Shown: positions 17,583 to 25,578 of the stretch, one piece after another | Layout of the letters: the number at the start of each line of letters is the position of its first letter | How positions within the stretch are numbered: position 1 is the first letter of the stretch | From: Candidatus Uhrbacteria bacterium | GTDB taxonomy: Bacteria > Patescibacteriota > Patescibacteriia > 2-12-FULL-60-25 | Assembly: GCA_020854265.1 (NCBI GenBank) | Contig: JADZFU010000001.1 | Location: 30,938 to 94,937 of the forward strand | Direction: 5' to 3' | DNA: 64,000 nucleotides | Notes under the pieces: model-generated | What the model was told of the DNA's origin: nothing | Seen by the model: only the letters and a program-made list of their open reading frames with translations | The model's database searches: none | Translations under genes and position numbers: made by a program

Positions 17583-18653
17583 TTACGCCGCATCGGCGGC
17601 GAGCTGACGTTCCAGCTCTTCGATGGAGTCGAGAATGGCTTCGACCTCCTCCTTGTCTACGCCGCGGCGGCGCAGGGCTACCGACTCGAGCTGGCGGATG
17701 CGCTCGCGCGTGAGTCCGTGCTCCTCGCCTGTCTCCTGAAGCGTGAGTGCCTCTTGATGACGGTACTCGCCGCAACCGAAGCGGGCTCGGAGAATCCTGG
17801 CATGCCTGGGATCGTTCCCGGGCAAATCGCCCATGATGTACGCAAGCTCCTTACGAAGCTCAGCAAGCGCTTCACGAGCAAATGCCAATTGGTCCGGCTT
17901 CGATTTCGGGTCGTGCATGAAATCGAGAAGAGTGGAAGAATCCGAGTCGCTTGCATCTACATGCGCATCGAGCGAGGCCCCGGTGCCGAATCCCGGCTCT
18001 TCGAGAAACCGGTGGACCGTCTTTCGGGTGATGCGCTTGGCTTCGCCCAACGGCGAATTTTGCGCCAGCGCGAGCAGCTCTTCCTCGTTTGGACGGCGGC
18101 CGTGCTTGGTCCGGAATCCGTCGACGAGTCGTACGAGGATGCCAAATTGGTCCTGCACATGGTGCGGGAGAGCAAAGACCCTGAAACTATTGCACTGGCG
18201 CAGAGCGAAGCGCATCTTGTGCCGCACCCAGTGCATGGCATAGGTGCTGAATCGCAGACCGCGCTCCGGTTCGAAGCGCTCGAGCGCCCGCACGATACCG
18301 AGCTGACCCTCTTGGATCAGATCCATGACGGATAGTCCGCGGCCGACGTAGAACCCGACCACGCTGACCGTGAGCCGCATGTTTCCGCGGAAGAGCGGCT
18401 CGCGCAATGCGTTGCGCTTGGACAAGGTTGCCGCATGCTGGCGAACCAGCGCTTCCGGCGGACCATCCATGGAATCACGAAAAGGTTCCAATTCCTTTTC
18501 TAGATGTTCCAGCTCTTGCTGCACCGGCAGAAATTGTCGGATGCGCCGGTCGAACTCGGCATGATCCATCACCGGATAACGGCTGATCATGCGAATGTAA
18601 TCGTTCAACTCTTGATGTTCGTGCGGAAGGAGCCGACGCGCAGCGCGGGCCAT
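17583..18653 (-). CDS. RNA polymerase sigma-70 family factor
   Basis: 356 aa from the ATG at 18653, chosen because AAGGAGG lies 7-8 bp upstream; an ATG 36 bp earlier has no such site. Region 2 spans ~85-155: NMRLTVSVV, DLIQEGQLGIVRALERF and FSTYAMHWVRHKMR. Region 3 follows to ~220. Region 4 (~290-325) has the helix-turn-helix TLQETGEEHGLTRERIRQLE. No region 1.1 is evident. It is more divergent than a housekeeping RpoD: region 2 has a Met-His where Trp-Trp is usual. Likely an alternative sigma factor. A tRNA-Lys gene and its terminator lie just upstream; a second sigma gene diverges from there. Confidence 0.9.
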   Translation of the reverse strand: MARAARRLLPHEHQELNDYIRMISRYPVMDHAEFDRRIRQFLPVQQELEHLEKELEPFRDSMDGPPEALVRQHAATLSKRNALREPLFRGNMRLTVSVVGFYVGRGLSVMDLIQEGQLGIVRALERFEPERGLRFSTYAMHWVRHKMRFALRQCNSFRVFALPHHVQDQFGILVRLVDGFRTKHGRRPNEEELLALAQNSPLGEAKRITRKTVHRFLEEPGFGTGASLDAHVDASDSDSSTLLDFMHDPKSKPDQLAFAREALAELRKELAYIMGDLPGNDPRHARILRARFGCGEYRHQEALTLQETGEEHGLTRERIRQLESVALRRRGVDKEEVEAILDSIEELERQLAADAA

Positions 18654-18694
18654 CCTGTCCTCCTTGGGTGAAAGAACCTCTCTATCCATAGCAA

Positions 18695-18718
18695 AACCCC
18701 CGCCTTTTGGCGAGGGTT
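18695..18718 (-). terminator. Terminator after tRNA-Lys
   Basis: Minus strand: AACCCTCGCC, loop AAAA, GGCGGGGGTT, then TTTTGC. Partial read-through could feed the sigma gene, which has no clear promoter of its own. Confidence 0.75.
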
Positions 18719-18723
18719 CTACA

Positions 18724-18799
18724 TGGTGCAGCGGCTGGGGGTCGAACCCAGGACCTTGGGCTTAAGAGGCCCCTGCTCTACCAGCTGAGCTACCGCTGC
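18724..18799 (-). tRNA. tRNA-Lys (anticodon CTT)
   Basis: A full cloverleaf on the minus strand: acceptor GCAGCGG/CCGCTGC, D stem GCTC/GAGC, anticodon loop CTCTTAA, T arm CTGGG-TTCGACC-CCCAG, discriminator A and encoded CCA. The outermost anticodon-stem pair is a G-A mismatch. Length 76 nt. Confidence 0.93.
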
Positions 18800-18819
18800 A
18801 AACGGTTAAAACATGCCAG

Positions 18820-18848
18820 ATCATAGCCAAGCTTGACCTATCTGTCAA
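18820..18848 (-). promoter_or_regulatory. Promoter of tRNA-Lys (TTGACA-17-TATGAT)
   Basis: Minus strand: -35 at 18848-18843, -10 at 18825-18820, exactly 17 bp apart, with start expected near 18813, about 14 bases before the tRNA 5' end. Confidence 0.8.
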
Positions 18849-18869
18849 TTCAATGGAATCTACCGCTGC

Positions 18870-20138
18870 TTGGAAAAGGATGATACCGATACCCAAGACA
18901 TTGTTACCGGACCTTCACAAGCCGAAGCCGCAGCCATCGAGCAAGAGCTCGAAGAGGATCTGCGGCAAGCGCCAAGAGAAGCCGAGCTCGCTGCCGGCAT
19001 GAGGTCTCCTCTCGGCCTTTTGGTGAAGGCTATGAGGCAATACCCGCCTATCCGTAACCGGCTGGAGTTCAATGCGCTGTTCGCGCGCTATAAATCCGCC
19101 GCGAACGGCCAAGAGCGAAAGCGTATCGAGTCCGAGATCGTCTACCGAAATATCGGCCTCGTCATCGCGATAGCAAAACGTTATCTGGGGAACGGCCTCC
19201 CGCTTGAAGACCTGGTCCAAGCCGGGATCATGGCCATGCTCGAAGGAGCTTTGCCAAGGTACGAACATGAACGCGGACTCCAGTTTTCCACCTATGCAAC
19301 CTGGTGGATCAGACATGGAGTCATGCGCGAGATCCAAGACAGGCGTACGGACCGACCCTGCCGCGTGCCCGTGCATGCACAGGAACGGTGGTATTTCTTG
19401 AAAAAAATTTCGTCACGATTTGCCGCGCAGCATAGCCGCTATCCGACCTTGAAAGAATTGTCGGAAATCACCGGCCTTCCGATCGACAGGCTCGAGGAAT
19501 TACGCGTCACCGATTCGCTTTTCAACCGCAGACCAGCCTCTTTGGACGCGCCGTTCGGCGACAGCGACGATACGCTCTTGGACGTGGTCGATTCCGGTAT
19601 CGAAAGCCATGAAATGCCTTTGGACCGCGAGTGGATCCGTACAAAACAGAGCGAGGCGATGAAGTGCCTCAACGAGCTGGGGACATTCCGCGAGGATATC
19701 CTCAAGTACCGTTTCGGACTCGGGGTTCCGATCAAGACGCTGCAGGAGATCGGCCAAGGCTACAATTTGACGCGCGAACGGATCAGGCAAATTGAAGCCG
19801 ATACGATCGCCAGAATATCGAAGCGGCTCAAGGTGGACAAAGCGGTGGTCAGTGCTTTGTTCCAGCTCATCGGAGACGGCGACCTCATTCCCGAATCCGT
19901 CAGAAACGTCCATCCTGATACGATCAGGGGCGAAGCGCTTGATACCGCGTATCGCATCCTGACCGAGCATCTGCATGCCCGTACCGAGTACAAGCAAGTA
20001 TCGGTTCCGGCAGCTGCAAGGACTTTGTCGCATCGAATGGAGATCGACTTGTCCGAGAGCCGTGCGCTTTTGGAACTTCTGGCCGTAGCTGGAAGAATCA
20101 GCCCGGTCCAAGCTGATGAGAGCGTGTTCCTAACCTGA
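18870..20138 (+). CDS. RNA polymerase sigma-70 family factor with C-terminal extension
   Basis: 422 aa if started at TTG 18870; the next in-frame ATG at 18999 would give 379 aa, and no ribosome site settles it. Region 2 at ~85-155: NIGLVIAIAKRYLG, DLVQAGIMAMLEGALPRYE and FSTYATWWIRHGVMREI, close to primary sigma factors. Region 3 at ~160-230; region 4 at ~260-330 with TLQEIGQGYNLTRERIRQIE. Residues ~335-422 are an added domain that may be a winged helix. An acidic N-terminus replaces region 1.1. Divergent from tRNA-Lys and the other sigma gene. It could be the primary or a group 2 factor. Confidence 0.9.
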   Translation: MEKDDTDTQDIVTGPSQAEAAAIEQELEEDLRQAPREAELAAGMRSPLGLLVKAMRQYPPIRNRLEFNALFARYKSAANGQERKRIESEIVYRNIGLVIAIAKRYLGNGLPLEDLVQAGIMAMLEGALPRYEHERGLQFSTYATWWIRHGVMREIQDRRTDRPCRVPVHAQERWYFLKKISSRFAAQHSRYPTLKELSEITGLPIDRLEELRVTDSLFNRRPASLDAPFGDSDDTLLDVVDSGIESHEMPLDREWIRTKQSEAMKCLNELGTFREDILKYRFGLGVPIKTLQEIGQGYNLTRERIRQIEADTIARISKRLKVDKAVVSALFQLIGDGDLIPESVRNVHPDTIRGEALDTAYRILTEHLHARTEYKQVSVPAAARTLSHRMEIDLSESRALLELLAVAGRISPVQADESVFLT

Positions 20139-20139
20139 A

Positions 20140-20165
20140 CCCCGTCCGATTGCTACTGGACGGGG
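20140..20165 (+). terminator. Terminator of the 18870 sigma gene
   Basis: CCCCGTCC, ten-base loop, GGACGGGG, TTTTG, directly after the stop codon and before tRNA-Arg. Confidence 0.85.
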
Positions 20166-20194
20166 TTTTGCTATCTGCTATCTTCATTCCGCTT

Positions 20195-20271
20195 GCACTC
20201 GTAGCTCAGCTGGATAGAGCACTTCCCTCCGAAGGAAGGGGTCAGACGTTCGAATCGTCTCGAGTGCACCA
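20195..20271 (+). tRNA. tRNA-Arg (anticodon CCG)
   Basis: Acceptor GCACTCG/CGAGTGC, D stem GCTC/GAGC, anticodon arm CTTCC-CTCCGAA-GGAAG, T arm AGACG-TTCGAAT-CGTCT, discriminator A and encoded CCA. Reads CGG codons. Confidence 0.95.
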
Positions 20272-20275
20272 TAAT

Positions 20276-20304
20276 AAAACCCTCCGCAGACCGCGGAGGG
20301 TTTT
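20276..20304. terminator. Bidirectional terminator of tRNA-Arg and the 20311 gene
   Basis: AAAACCCTCCGC, loop AGACC, GCGGAGGGTTTT: a 12-bp stem serving convergent units. Confidence 0.9.
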
Positions 20305-20310
20305 ATGTAG

Positions 20311-20724
20311 TCAGGTGTTTGACCTGGCGTGACGACTCTTGACCGCGTCGATGAATTTCAGCGCGCGGCAGAAGAGCGACTTCTTTCCGTTTTCCTGCAG
20401 CTCGTCGACAACGCCGATTGAAGGATCTGGCGGAGTCGAACAGGGCGGAATGTACTCCGATTGATGACCGCCGGGTTGGCTGTACTCGAAGTAGTGATAG
20501 TTCGAGTATTCTGCGTATCCACCATGACGCCGGATGCCACAGGTACTGCAGCGCATGAAGTGCTTGTGGACGGTGTCATTGCCGTCATTCGACTTGATCG
20601 GACAATCGACTTCGTCCTGATCCCAGGTATGCATATCGAGCGAGAACCCGATGCTACCCGGAGTAGATGGGTCATTCGCCCTCGACAGGACATAGGCATT
20701 GGGAACGAAATCTTCTTCCGACAT
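20311..20724 (-). CDS. Hypothetical soluble protein with one CxxC
   Basis: 137 aa, hydrophilic, no membrane segment. Residues ~55-62 hold a C-S-T-C-G motif that could bind zinc or be redox-active; a His/Tyr-rich stretch (YSNYHYFEYS) and a Pro-rich segment follow. I recognise no family. GGAGG lies about 8 bp before the ATG. GC-rich codon use and terminators on both sides mark it as another single-gene cassette. Confidence 0.7.
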   Translation of the reverse strand: MSEEDFVPNAYVLSRANDPSTPGSIGFSLDMHTWDQDEVDCPIKSNDGNDTVHKHFMRCSTCGIRRHGGYAEYSNYHYFEYSQPGGHQSEYIPPCSTPPDPSIGVVDELQENGKKSLFCRALKFIDAVKSRHARSNT

Positions 20725-20768
20725 TCACCGCCTCCAAAGTACTTTCGAGACATTATGCCAGTTATAAA

Positions 20769-20789
20769 AACTCCGCCAGAGGCGGAGTT
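20769..20789. terminator. Bidirectional terminator
   Basis: AACTCCGCC, loop AGA, GGCGGAGTT, with A-run before and T-run after. On the minus strand it closes the 20798-21511 gene. Confidence 0.85.
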
Positions 20790-20797
20790 TTACTTTC

Positions 20798-21511
20798 TTA
20801 TTTTGCTGCTTTTAGTGCTGCGTGTGCGGCTTCCATGGCTTTCTTGAATGTCTCGTGCGCGGATTTAAGAGCGCTTTGGCGTGTTGCTTGTGCCGCTTTC
20901 ATGGTTTCTTTGTGCGACTTTTGTGCGGCTTCGATCGAGGCAAGATAGGCCGTGCGTGCGGCTTTGACGGTTGCACGGAATTTTTCTTTGTCGGCGCAGT
21001 CTTTCATGGCGGCTTCTACGGCTGCCTTGCGAGTTGCGATGGCGGCGTCGACAGCGGCACGGCGCGTCTTGAGCGATGCTTCGTGCGAGGAGCGGAAAGA
21101 GGCATTCGCGGCATCAACCGAGATTTTGCGCGCGGAGATCGCGGCATCAACAGCTTTGCGGTATTCGGCAATGGCGGCTTTGAGCGCTTCGCTGGCATTA
21201 CGCTCGGAGAGCTTGGCGTCTTGCTTGGCGCGGTTTTCCGATCGCTTGACCTCGGCGTCATTGCGGTTGGACAAAACCTTCGCATCCCAATCGGCGCGGT
21301 TTTTTTCCCATTTGGCGTCCTGGTCGGCACGGCCTTTGGCGAGCTTGTCTGCCAATTCAACTTGACGCTTGGCAAAATCAGCCTCCCATTTCATGGCGCG
21401 ATCGGAGCAGGTACTGGTCGAAGCAACAGGATCTTGGGCAAATGCGGCGAACGGCGAAACGAGCATCCCGGCCGCGGAGGCGACGAGGGCGAATTTGGAG
21501 AGTTGTTTCAT
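20798..21511 (-). CDS. Secreted Ala/Lys-rich coiled-coil protein
   Basis: 237 aa. Signal peptide at residues 1-25 (MKQLSKFALVASAAG start, A-F-A-Q cleavage context). The mature part is almost entirely helical, rich in Ala, Lys, Glu and Arg, with repeated A-A-x-x-A-R-K-A-type heptads from ~95 to 237 and only two cysteines. No catalytic motif. It may form a periplasmic or surface fibre, or bind DNA or anionic wall polymers through its positive charge; both are inference. Lies 10 bp upstream of, and downstream in transcription from, ileS. Confidence 0.8.
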   Translation of the reverse strand: MKQLSKFALVASAAGMLVSPFAAFAQDPVASTSTCSDRAMKWEADFAKRQVELADKLAKGRADQDAKWEKNRADWDAKVLSNRNDAEVKRSENRAKQDAKLSERNASEALKAAIAEYRKAVDAAISARKISVDAANASFRSSHEASLKTRRAAVDAAIATRKAAVEAAMKDCADKEKFRATVKAARTAYLASIEAAQKSHKETMKAAQATRQSALKSAHETFKKAMEAAHAALKAAK

Positions 21512-21521
21512 ACGTAACGTA

Positions 21522-24461
21522 TTATACCACGCTCAGGCTGATTGCGGATTCCCCTTCTCCTGTGGAAAGCTCGACGGATTCGGCTTTCAAATCTTTCAAA
21601 ATTTCTGCCATTGCCTCGTCTACGGCTGCTTTTGTTTCTGCATCGACGCTCGCTTCCACACGGATACGGTCAGACGGCTGGAAGCCTTTGGCTTTGCGCT
21701 CGGCCATAACCGAACGGATGAAGTCGCGGCGCAACCCTTTGCGTTTAAGCTCGGGCGTGATGTTTGTATCAAGCTCGATGGTCCATGCATCCTCGATGTC
21801 GGCGGAATACTCGGTACGGACCGTTTCAACATTCAATTCTTCGGCAAGAATTTGGAGCAGATCGCTTTGGCGCTGCATGCGGGATGACTCCTCTGCGGAT
21901 TTGAAGCGGATCAATGCAGCCGCGAGAGCTTGGCGGACAGGGATTTTGGAAGCTGCACGCTGTTCGTGTGCGCGCGATGCGGCCTCGCGCAGCCAGCTCA
22001 TGTCCGCAAGCAAACGGTCATCAATGAGGCGCGGATCTGCTTTGGGCCATTTATCGAGATGTACCGATGCTTTTGGACCGCCGATATCGAGATAAACGCG
22101 TTCAGAAATAAACGGCGTAAACGGAGCCATGACACGCGAGAGATCCAGCAAGATCTCAAGCAAGGTTTTAAGCGCATCCTGACGCTCGAATGCGTTTTCG
22201 GATTTGATACGCTCGCGCGAGCGGCGCAGCCACCAAGTAGAAAGATCTTCCACGAAATAACGGAGCGGCCGCGAAGCCTTGGCGATCTCGTATTCATCCA
22301 TGTAACCGCTTACTTCACGGATAAGCGCGTGGAGGCGGGCGAACATCCAACGGTCGAGCACATGCGCGCTCTTGGGCTTGTCCACACGGATAGATTCGGA
22401 TTCCGCGTAGGTTGCATAGAACGTCTTTACATTCCAGAACAGGTTCAAAAAGCCGCGTACGACGGTTTGGAGATCGCGCTCGGAGAACGCAAGCGTATCT
22501 GCCTCGACCACCGGAGACGTGAGTATGTAGTAACGGAAAGCGTCAGCGCCGTAGATCTCGAACAAGTCGTATGGATCTGCGTAGTTTTTTTGGCTCTTGG
22601 ACATTTTTTTGCCGTCCTCGGCCAAGATCAACCCCGTGCAGACGACATTGGAGAATGCCGGCTTGTTAAACAATGCAGTCGACAAAACATGGAGATTGTA
22701 AAACCAGCCGCGTGTTTGGTCTTGCGCCTCGCCGATAAAATCAGCCGGGAAATTTTTCTCGAACCATTTTTTATTCTCGAACGGATAATGTCCGGCGGCA
22801 TAAGGCATGCTCCCGGATTCGAACCAGCAGTCAAATACATCCGGAATACGCTTCATGTCTTCGCCTTTATCGTTTTTGAAGACAATGGCGTCGATATTTG
22901 GACGATGCAGGGCCAACGGATCCTTGGCATCGAGCTTGATACCGGCTGCTTTTTCCAATTCGGACATGGATCCAAAAACGCGGATATCGCTCCCATCGGC
23001 ATTGGTCCATACAGGGAGCGGCGCACCCCAAAAACGGCTGCGCGAAATACACCAGTCCGGCGCCGTATCAATCCCCTTGCCGAAACGGCCCTCTTTAAAA
23101 TGATCCGGATGCCAATTGATTTTGGCCGCGGTTTTTTTCATTTTTGGTTTGAGTTTTTGGACGTCCACATACCAAGCCGTCTGCGCCTTGTAGATGAGAC
23201 GTGTCTTGTTACGAGCAAAGATGGCGACGCTGTGGTTGATTTTTTCCGACCGGTACACCAAGCCGCGTGTTTGGAGATTTTCAATGATGGCTTTGTCGGA
23301 TTTTAGATAGAACTCGCCCGCTACAAATGGCACGCCTTGGCGCTGATGTCCGTTATCATCAAGCGTGACAAGCACAGGAAGCCCATGCTCCCCCGATGCG
23401 CGGAAGTCCTCTTCTCCGAATGCCGGCGCCGTATGCACGATGCCGGTTCCGTCTTCGGTCGTGACGTAATCCATGCCGACGACTTGGTACATGACATGTC
23501 CTGGCCGTTCGACCAGTTTTTCAAGGACCGTATTTTCCAACGGAAAAAGCGGTTCATACTCCATTCCGACGAGACCGGAGCCTTCGACTTTTTGGAGCAC
23601 TTCGAAATCATCCTGCTCTTCTTTGAGCGGAAAGAATTCGCGCAAGATTTTCCCCATCAATTTTTCGGCCATCCAATATGTTTCACCCGAGGATTTCACC
23701 TGAACCTTGGCATAGGTCTCCTCGGGATGAACGGCGAGCGCCACATTTGCCGGGAGCGTCCACGGTGTTGTCGTCCACGCGAGGAAGAATGTTTTGTTCT
23801 CTCCTTTGACTGGAAATTTTACCGTGATGGACGGATCTTCGGCGTCAATATACGAATTTTCCATCGCCACCTCCATATTGGAAAGCGGCGTGCCGTTTGA
23901 CGGAGAGAAAAAAGAAACACGAAGTCCTTTATAGACGAGTTTCTTTTTCCAGAGATCGGCAAATGCCCACCAGACAGACTCGATGTACGATTTATCCATC
24001 GTTTTGTACGCACCCTCGAACTCGACCCAACGGCCGAGGCGCTCGACGTATTTTTTCCATTCATCGGCGTACTTCAAGACATTTCCGGCGCATGCCTGAT
24101 TGAAATTTGCAATGCCGAATTTTTCGATGTCCGGCTTGCCTTGTAACCCGAGTTCTTTTTGGACGAGCGCTTCCATCGGGAGCCCGTGGCAGTCCCAGCC
24201 CCAAATACGAGGAACGCGGTAGCCTTTCATTGTCCAATAACGAGGAACGGCGTCTTTGATGGCGCTCTGGAGAAGATGTCCTGGGTGGGGCAAGCCGGTT
24301 GCAAATGGAGGCCCATCGTAGAAGACATATCCCTTAGACTCGGGACGCTCCTCGATCGAGCGGCGAAAAATCTCGTTTTTCTTCCAGTAAACGGCAACAT
24401 CCTTCTCCATTTGCGGAAATGGGGATGTGGCCGGCTGTTCCTTTGATGGGGAGTCTGACAT
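21522..24461 (-). CDS. ileS: Isoleucyl-tRNA synthetase
   Basis: 979 aa. Class I synthetase: the HIGH motif reads HPGH at ~59, KMSKS at ~620. The CP1 editing domain has WTTTPWTLPAN and the GTGIVHTAPAFGEED motif. DVFDCWFESGSMPYA and RSRFWGAPLPVW are characteristic of IleRS, of the eukaryote-like type. An anticodon-binding domain occupies ~690-850. No C-terminal zinc-finger cysteines were seen. It charges tRNA-Ile and edits valine. A TTGACC-17-CATGCT promoter candidate lies upstream. The coiled-coil gene follows by 10 bp and may share the transcript. Confidence 0.97.
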   Translation of the reverse strand: MSDSPSKEQPATSPFPQMEKDVAVYWKKNEIFRRSIEERPESKGYVFYDGPPFATGLPHPGHLLQSAIKDAVPRYWTMKGYRVPRIWGWDCHGLPMEALVQKELGLQGKPDIEKFGIANFNQACAGNVLKYADEWKKYVERLGRWVEFEGAYKTMDKSYIESVWWAFADLWKKKLVYKGLRVSFFSPSNGTPLSNMEVAMENSYIDAEDPSITVKFPVKGENKTFFLAWTTTPWTLPANVALAVHPEETYAKVQVKSSGETYWMAEKLMGKILREFFPLKEEQDDFEVLQKVEGSGLVGMEYEPLFPLENTVLEKLVERPGHVMYQVVGMDYVTTEDGTGIVHTAPAFGEEDFRASGEHGLPVLVTLDDNGHQRQGVPFVAGEFYLKSDKAIIENLQTRGLVYRSEKINHSVAIFARNKTRLIYKAQTAWYVDVQKLKPKMKKTAAKINWHPDHFKEGRFGKGIDTAPDWCISRSRFWGAPLPVWTNADGSDIRVFGSMSELEKAAGIKLDAKDPLALHRPNIDAIVFKNDKGEDMKRIPDVFDCWFESGSMPYAAGHYPFENKKWFEKNFPADFIGEAQDQTRGWFYNLHVLSTALFNKPAFSNVVCTGLILAEDGKKMSKSQKNYADPYDLFEIYGADAFRYYILTSPVVEADTLAFSERDLQTVVRGFLNLFWNVKTFYATYAESESIRVDKPKSAHVLDRWMFARLHALIREVSGYMDEYEIAKASRPLRYFVEDLSTWWLRRSRERIKSENAFERQDALKTLLEILLDLSRVMAPFTPFISERVYLDIGGPKASVHLDKWPKADPRLIDDRLLADMSWLREAASRAHEQRAASKIPVRQALAAALIRFKSAEESSRMQRQSDLLQILAEELNVETVRTEYSADIEDAWTIELDTNITPELKRKGLRRDFIRSVMAERKAKGFQPSDRIRVEASVDAETKAAVDEAMAEILKDLKAESVELSTGEGESAISLSVV

Positions 24462-24472
24462 ATACTTGGAGA

Positions 24473-24501
24473 AGCATGCTTCGGTTTTTGGCCGAGGTCA
24501 A
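24473..24501 (-). promoter_or_regulatory. Putative ileS promoter (TTGACC-17-CATGCT)
   Basis: Minus strand: -35 at 24501-24496, -10 at 24478-24473. The -10 is part of a palindromic AGCATGCT. Start predicted within ~6 bases of the ATG. Confidence 0.4.
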
Positions 24502-24509
24502 GCATTTTT

Positions 24510-24953
24510 ATGCCCACAAAACGATCCGTATACTTTGGTGCCGACCATGCAGGCTTTCCGTTGAAGGAGGCATTGCGGACCGCCATCGATACGAAACGCT
24601 ATATCGCGCAAGATCTTTCGCCGCGATTTGAAAAAGACGACGACTATCCCCTGTCGGCCCGCAAAGTCGCGCATGCCGTGTTGGCCGACAAGGATGCGGT
24701 CGGAATTTTAGTCTGCGGCACGGGGCACGGAATGGACATCGCCGCGAACCGCATGAAGGGCATCCGCGCGCTTGTCGCACGCACTGCAAAAGACGCAAAA
24801 CTTTCGCGCGAACACAATCATGCAAATATCCTCGTGCTCGGCGGATGGATCACCAAACCTTCGGACGCCAAAAAAATCATGGAAACATTTTTGAAGACAA
24901 AACCATCAAAAATCGAACGGCATGTCCGGCGCGTAAAAGAATTGGACCTGTAA
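24510..24953 (+). CDS. rpiB: Ribose-5-phosphate isomerase B (RpiB/LacAB family)
   Basis: 147 aa, standard RpiB size. Family motifs: FGADHAGFPLKE near the N-terminus, VCGTGHGMDIAANR around the phosphate/anion hole, the REHNHANILVLG segment and the ERHVRRVKEL end. The usual catalytic Cys is present in VCGTGHG. It interconverts ribose 5-phosphate and ribulose 5-phosphate. rpe starts 1 bp after its stop, and transketolase lies 3.5 kb downstream, giving a local pentose-phosphate set. Confidence 0.93.
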   Translation: MPTKRSVYFGADHAGFPLKEALRTAIDTKRYIAQDLSPRFEKDDDYPLSARKVAHAVLADKDAVGILVCGTGHGMDIAANRMKGIRALVARTAKDAKLSREHNHANILVLGGWITKPSDAKKIMETFLKTKPSKIERHVRRVKELDL

Positions 24954-24954
24954 C

Positions 24955-25578
24955 ATGCAGATTATTCCCGCATTACTCGTCCAGGACCGAGAAACCCTCA
25001 TCGAACGGATGCGGCTTGCTGAAGGATTGGCTGAGTGCGTCCATATTGACTGCATGGACGGAATATTTGTTCCTAACAAGACATGGCATAACGCAGAAGC
25101 ATTAGAAACAAGTCTGGAGATCGAGCTTCATTTGATGGTGAATGATCCGTTATCGGTTATCCGCGAATGGCGCCGAGTCCCGCAAACCGTGCGGGCACTC
25201 TGGCATGTCGAAGTTGATACCGATCATCGCCAATTGATCGAAGTGTGCCGTGCGCTTGGCTGGGAATGCGGTTTGGCGATATCCCCAGATACGTCCGTTG
25301 ATACCCTCTCGCCCTTTACGGAATTGATAGACGAAGTTCTCGTCATGGGAGTAAAGCCGGGCTTTAGCGGACAAACCGTGATCCCGGCGACTTTCGAAAA
25401 AATCCGCGAAATAAAAAAACGCTGGCCTGCACTGCGTGCGGGTTTTGATGGAGGCGCAACGAAAGACCTTATTCCAACGCTTCGGGAGTACGACTGCGAC
25501 CGGCTTGTTATGGCCAGCGCCATTTATTCTGCGAATGACCCGCGCGAAACCTTGCATGGTATACTAAACTCCATATGA
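24955..25578 (+). CDS. rpe: Ribulose-phosphate 3-epimerase family protein
   Basis: 207 aa TIM barrel. Conserved metal and catalytic residues are visible: H-I-D-C-M-D-G-x-F-V-P-N, E-L-H-L-M-V, the MGVKPGFSGQ loop and the phosphate-binding F-D-G-G segment. The N-terminus (MQIIPALL) fits the family start with the usual Ser replaced by Ala. Converts ribulose 5-phosphate to xylulose 5-phosphate. Follows rpiB by 1 bp and overlaps the next gene by 4 bp. Confidence 0.88.
   Translation: MQIIPALLVQDRETLIERMRLAEGLAECVHIDCMDGIFVPNKTWHNAEALETSLEIELHLMVNDPLSVIREWRRVPQTVRALWHVEVDTDHRQLIEVCRALGWECGLAISPDTSVDTLSPFTELIDEVLVMGVKPGFSGQTVIPATFEKIREIKKRWPALRAGFDGGATKDLIPTLREYDCDRLVMASAIYSANDPRETLHGILNSI
25557..25565 (+). 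promoter_or_regulatory. Extended -10 promoter (TGGTATACT) inside the end of rpe
   Basis: TGn-TATACT ends 9 bases before the ATG at 25575, giving a probable leaderless start for the secreted protein while lying inside the rpe coding sequence. It is identical to the nonamer before hsp20. Confidence 0.5.

Noticed and set aside
18853-18999. A frameshift at the start of the 18870 sigma gene
   Set aside because: An ATG at 18853 opens a different frame, but it lacks sigma similarity; the TTG or downstream ATG in the main frame explains the gene without an error.
16842-20724. The GC-rich gene block as a prophage or integrative element
   Set aside because: No integrase, att-like repeats at the tRNA ends, or phage structural genes; similar cassettes are scattered elsewhere.
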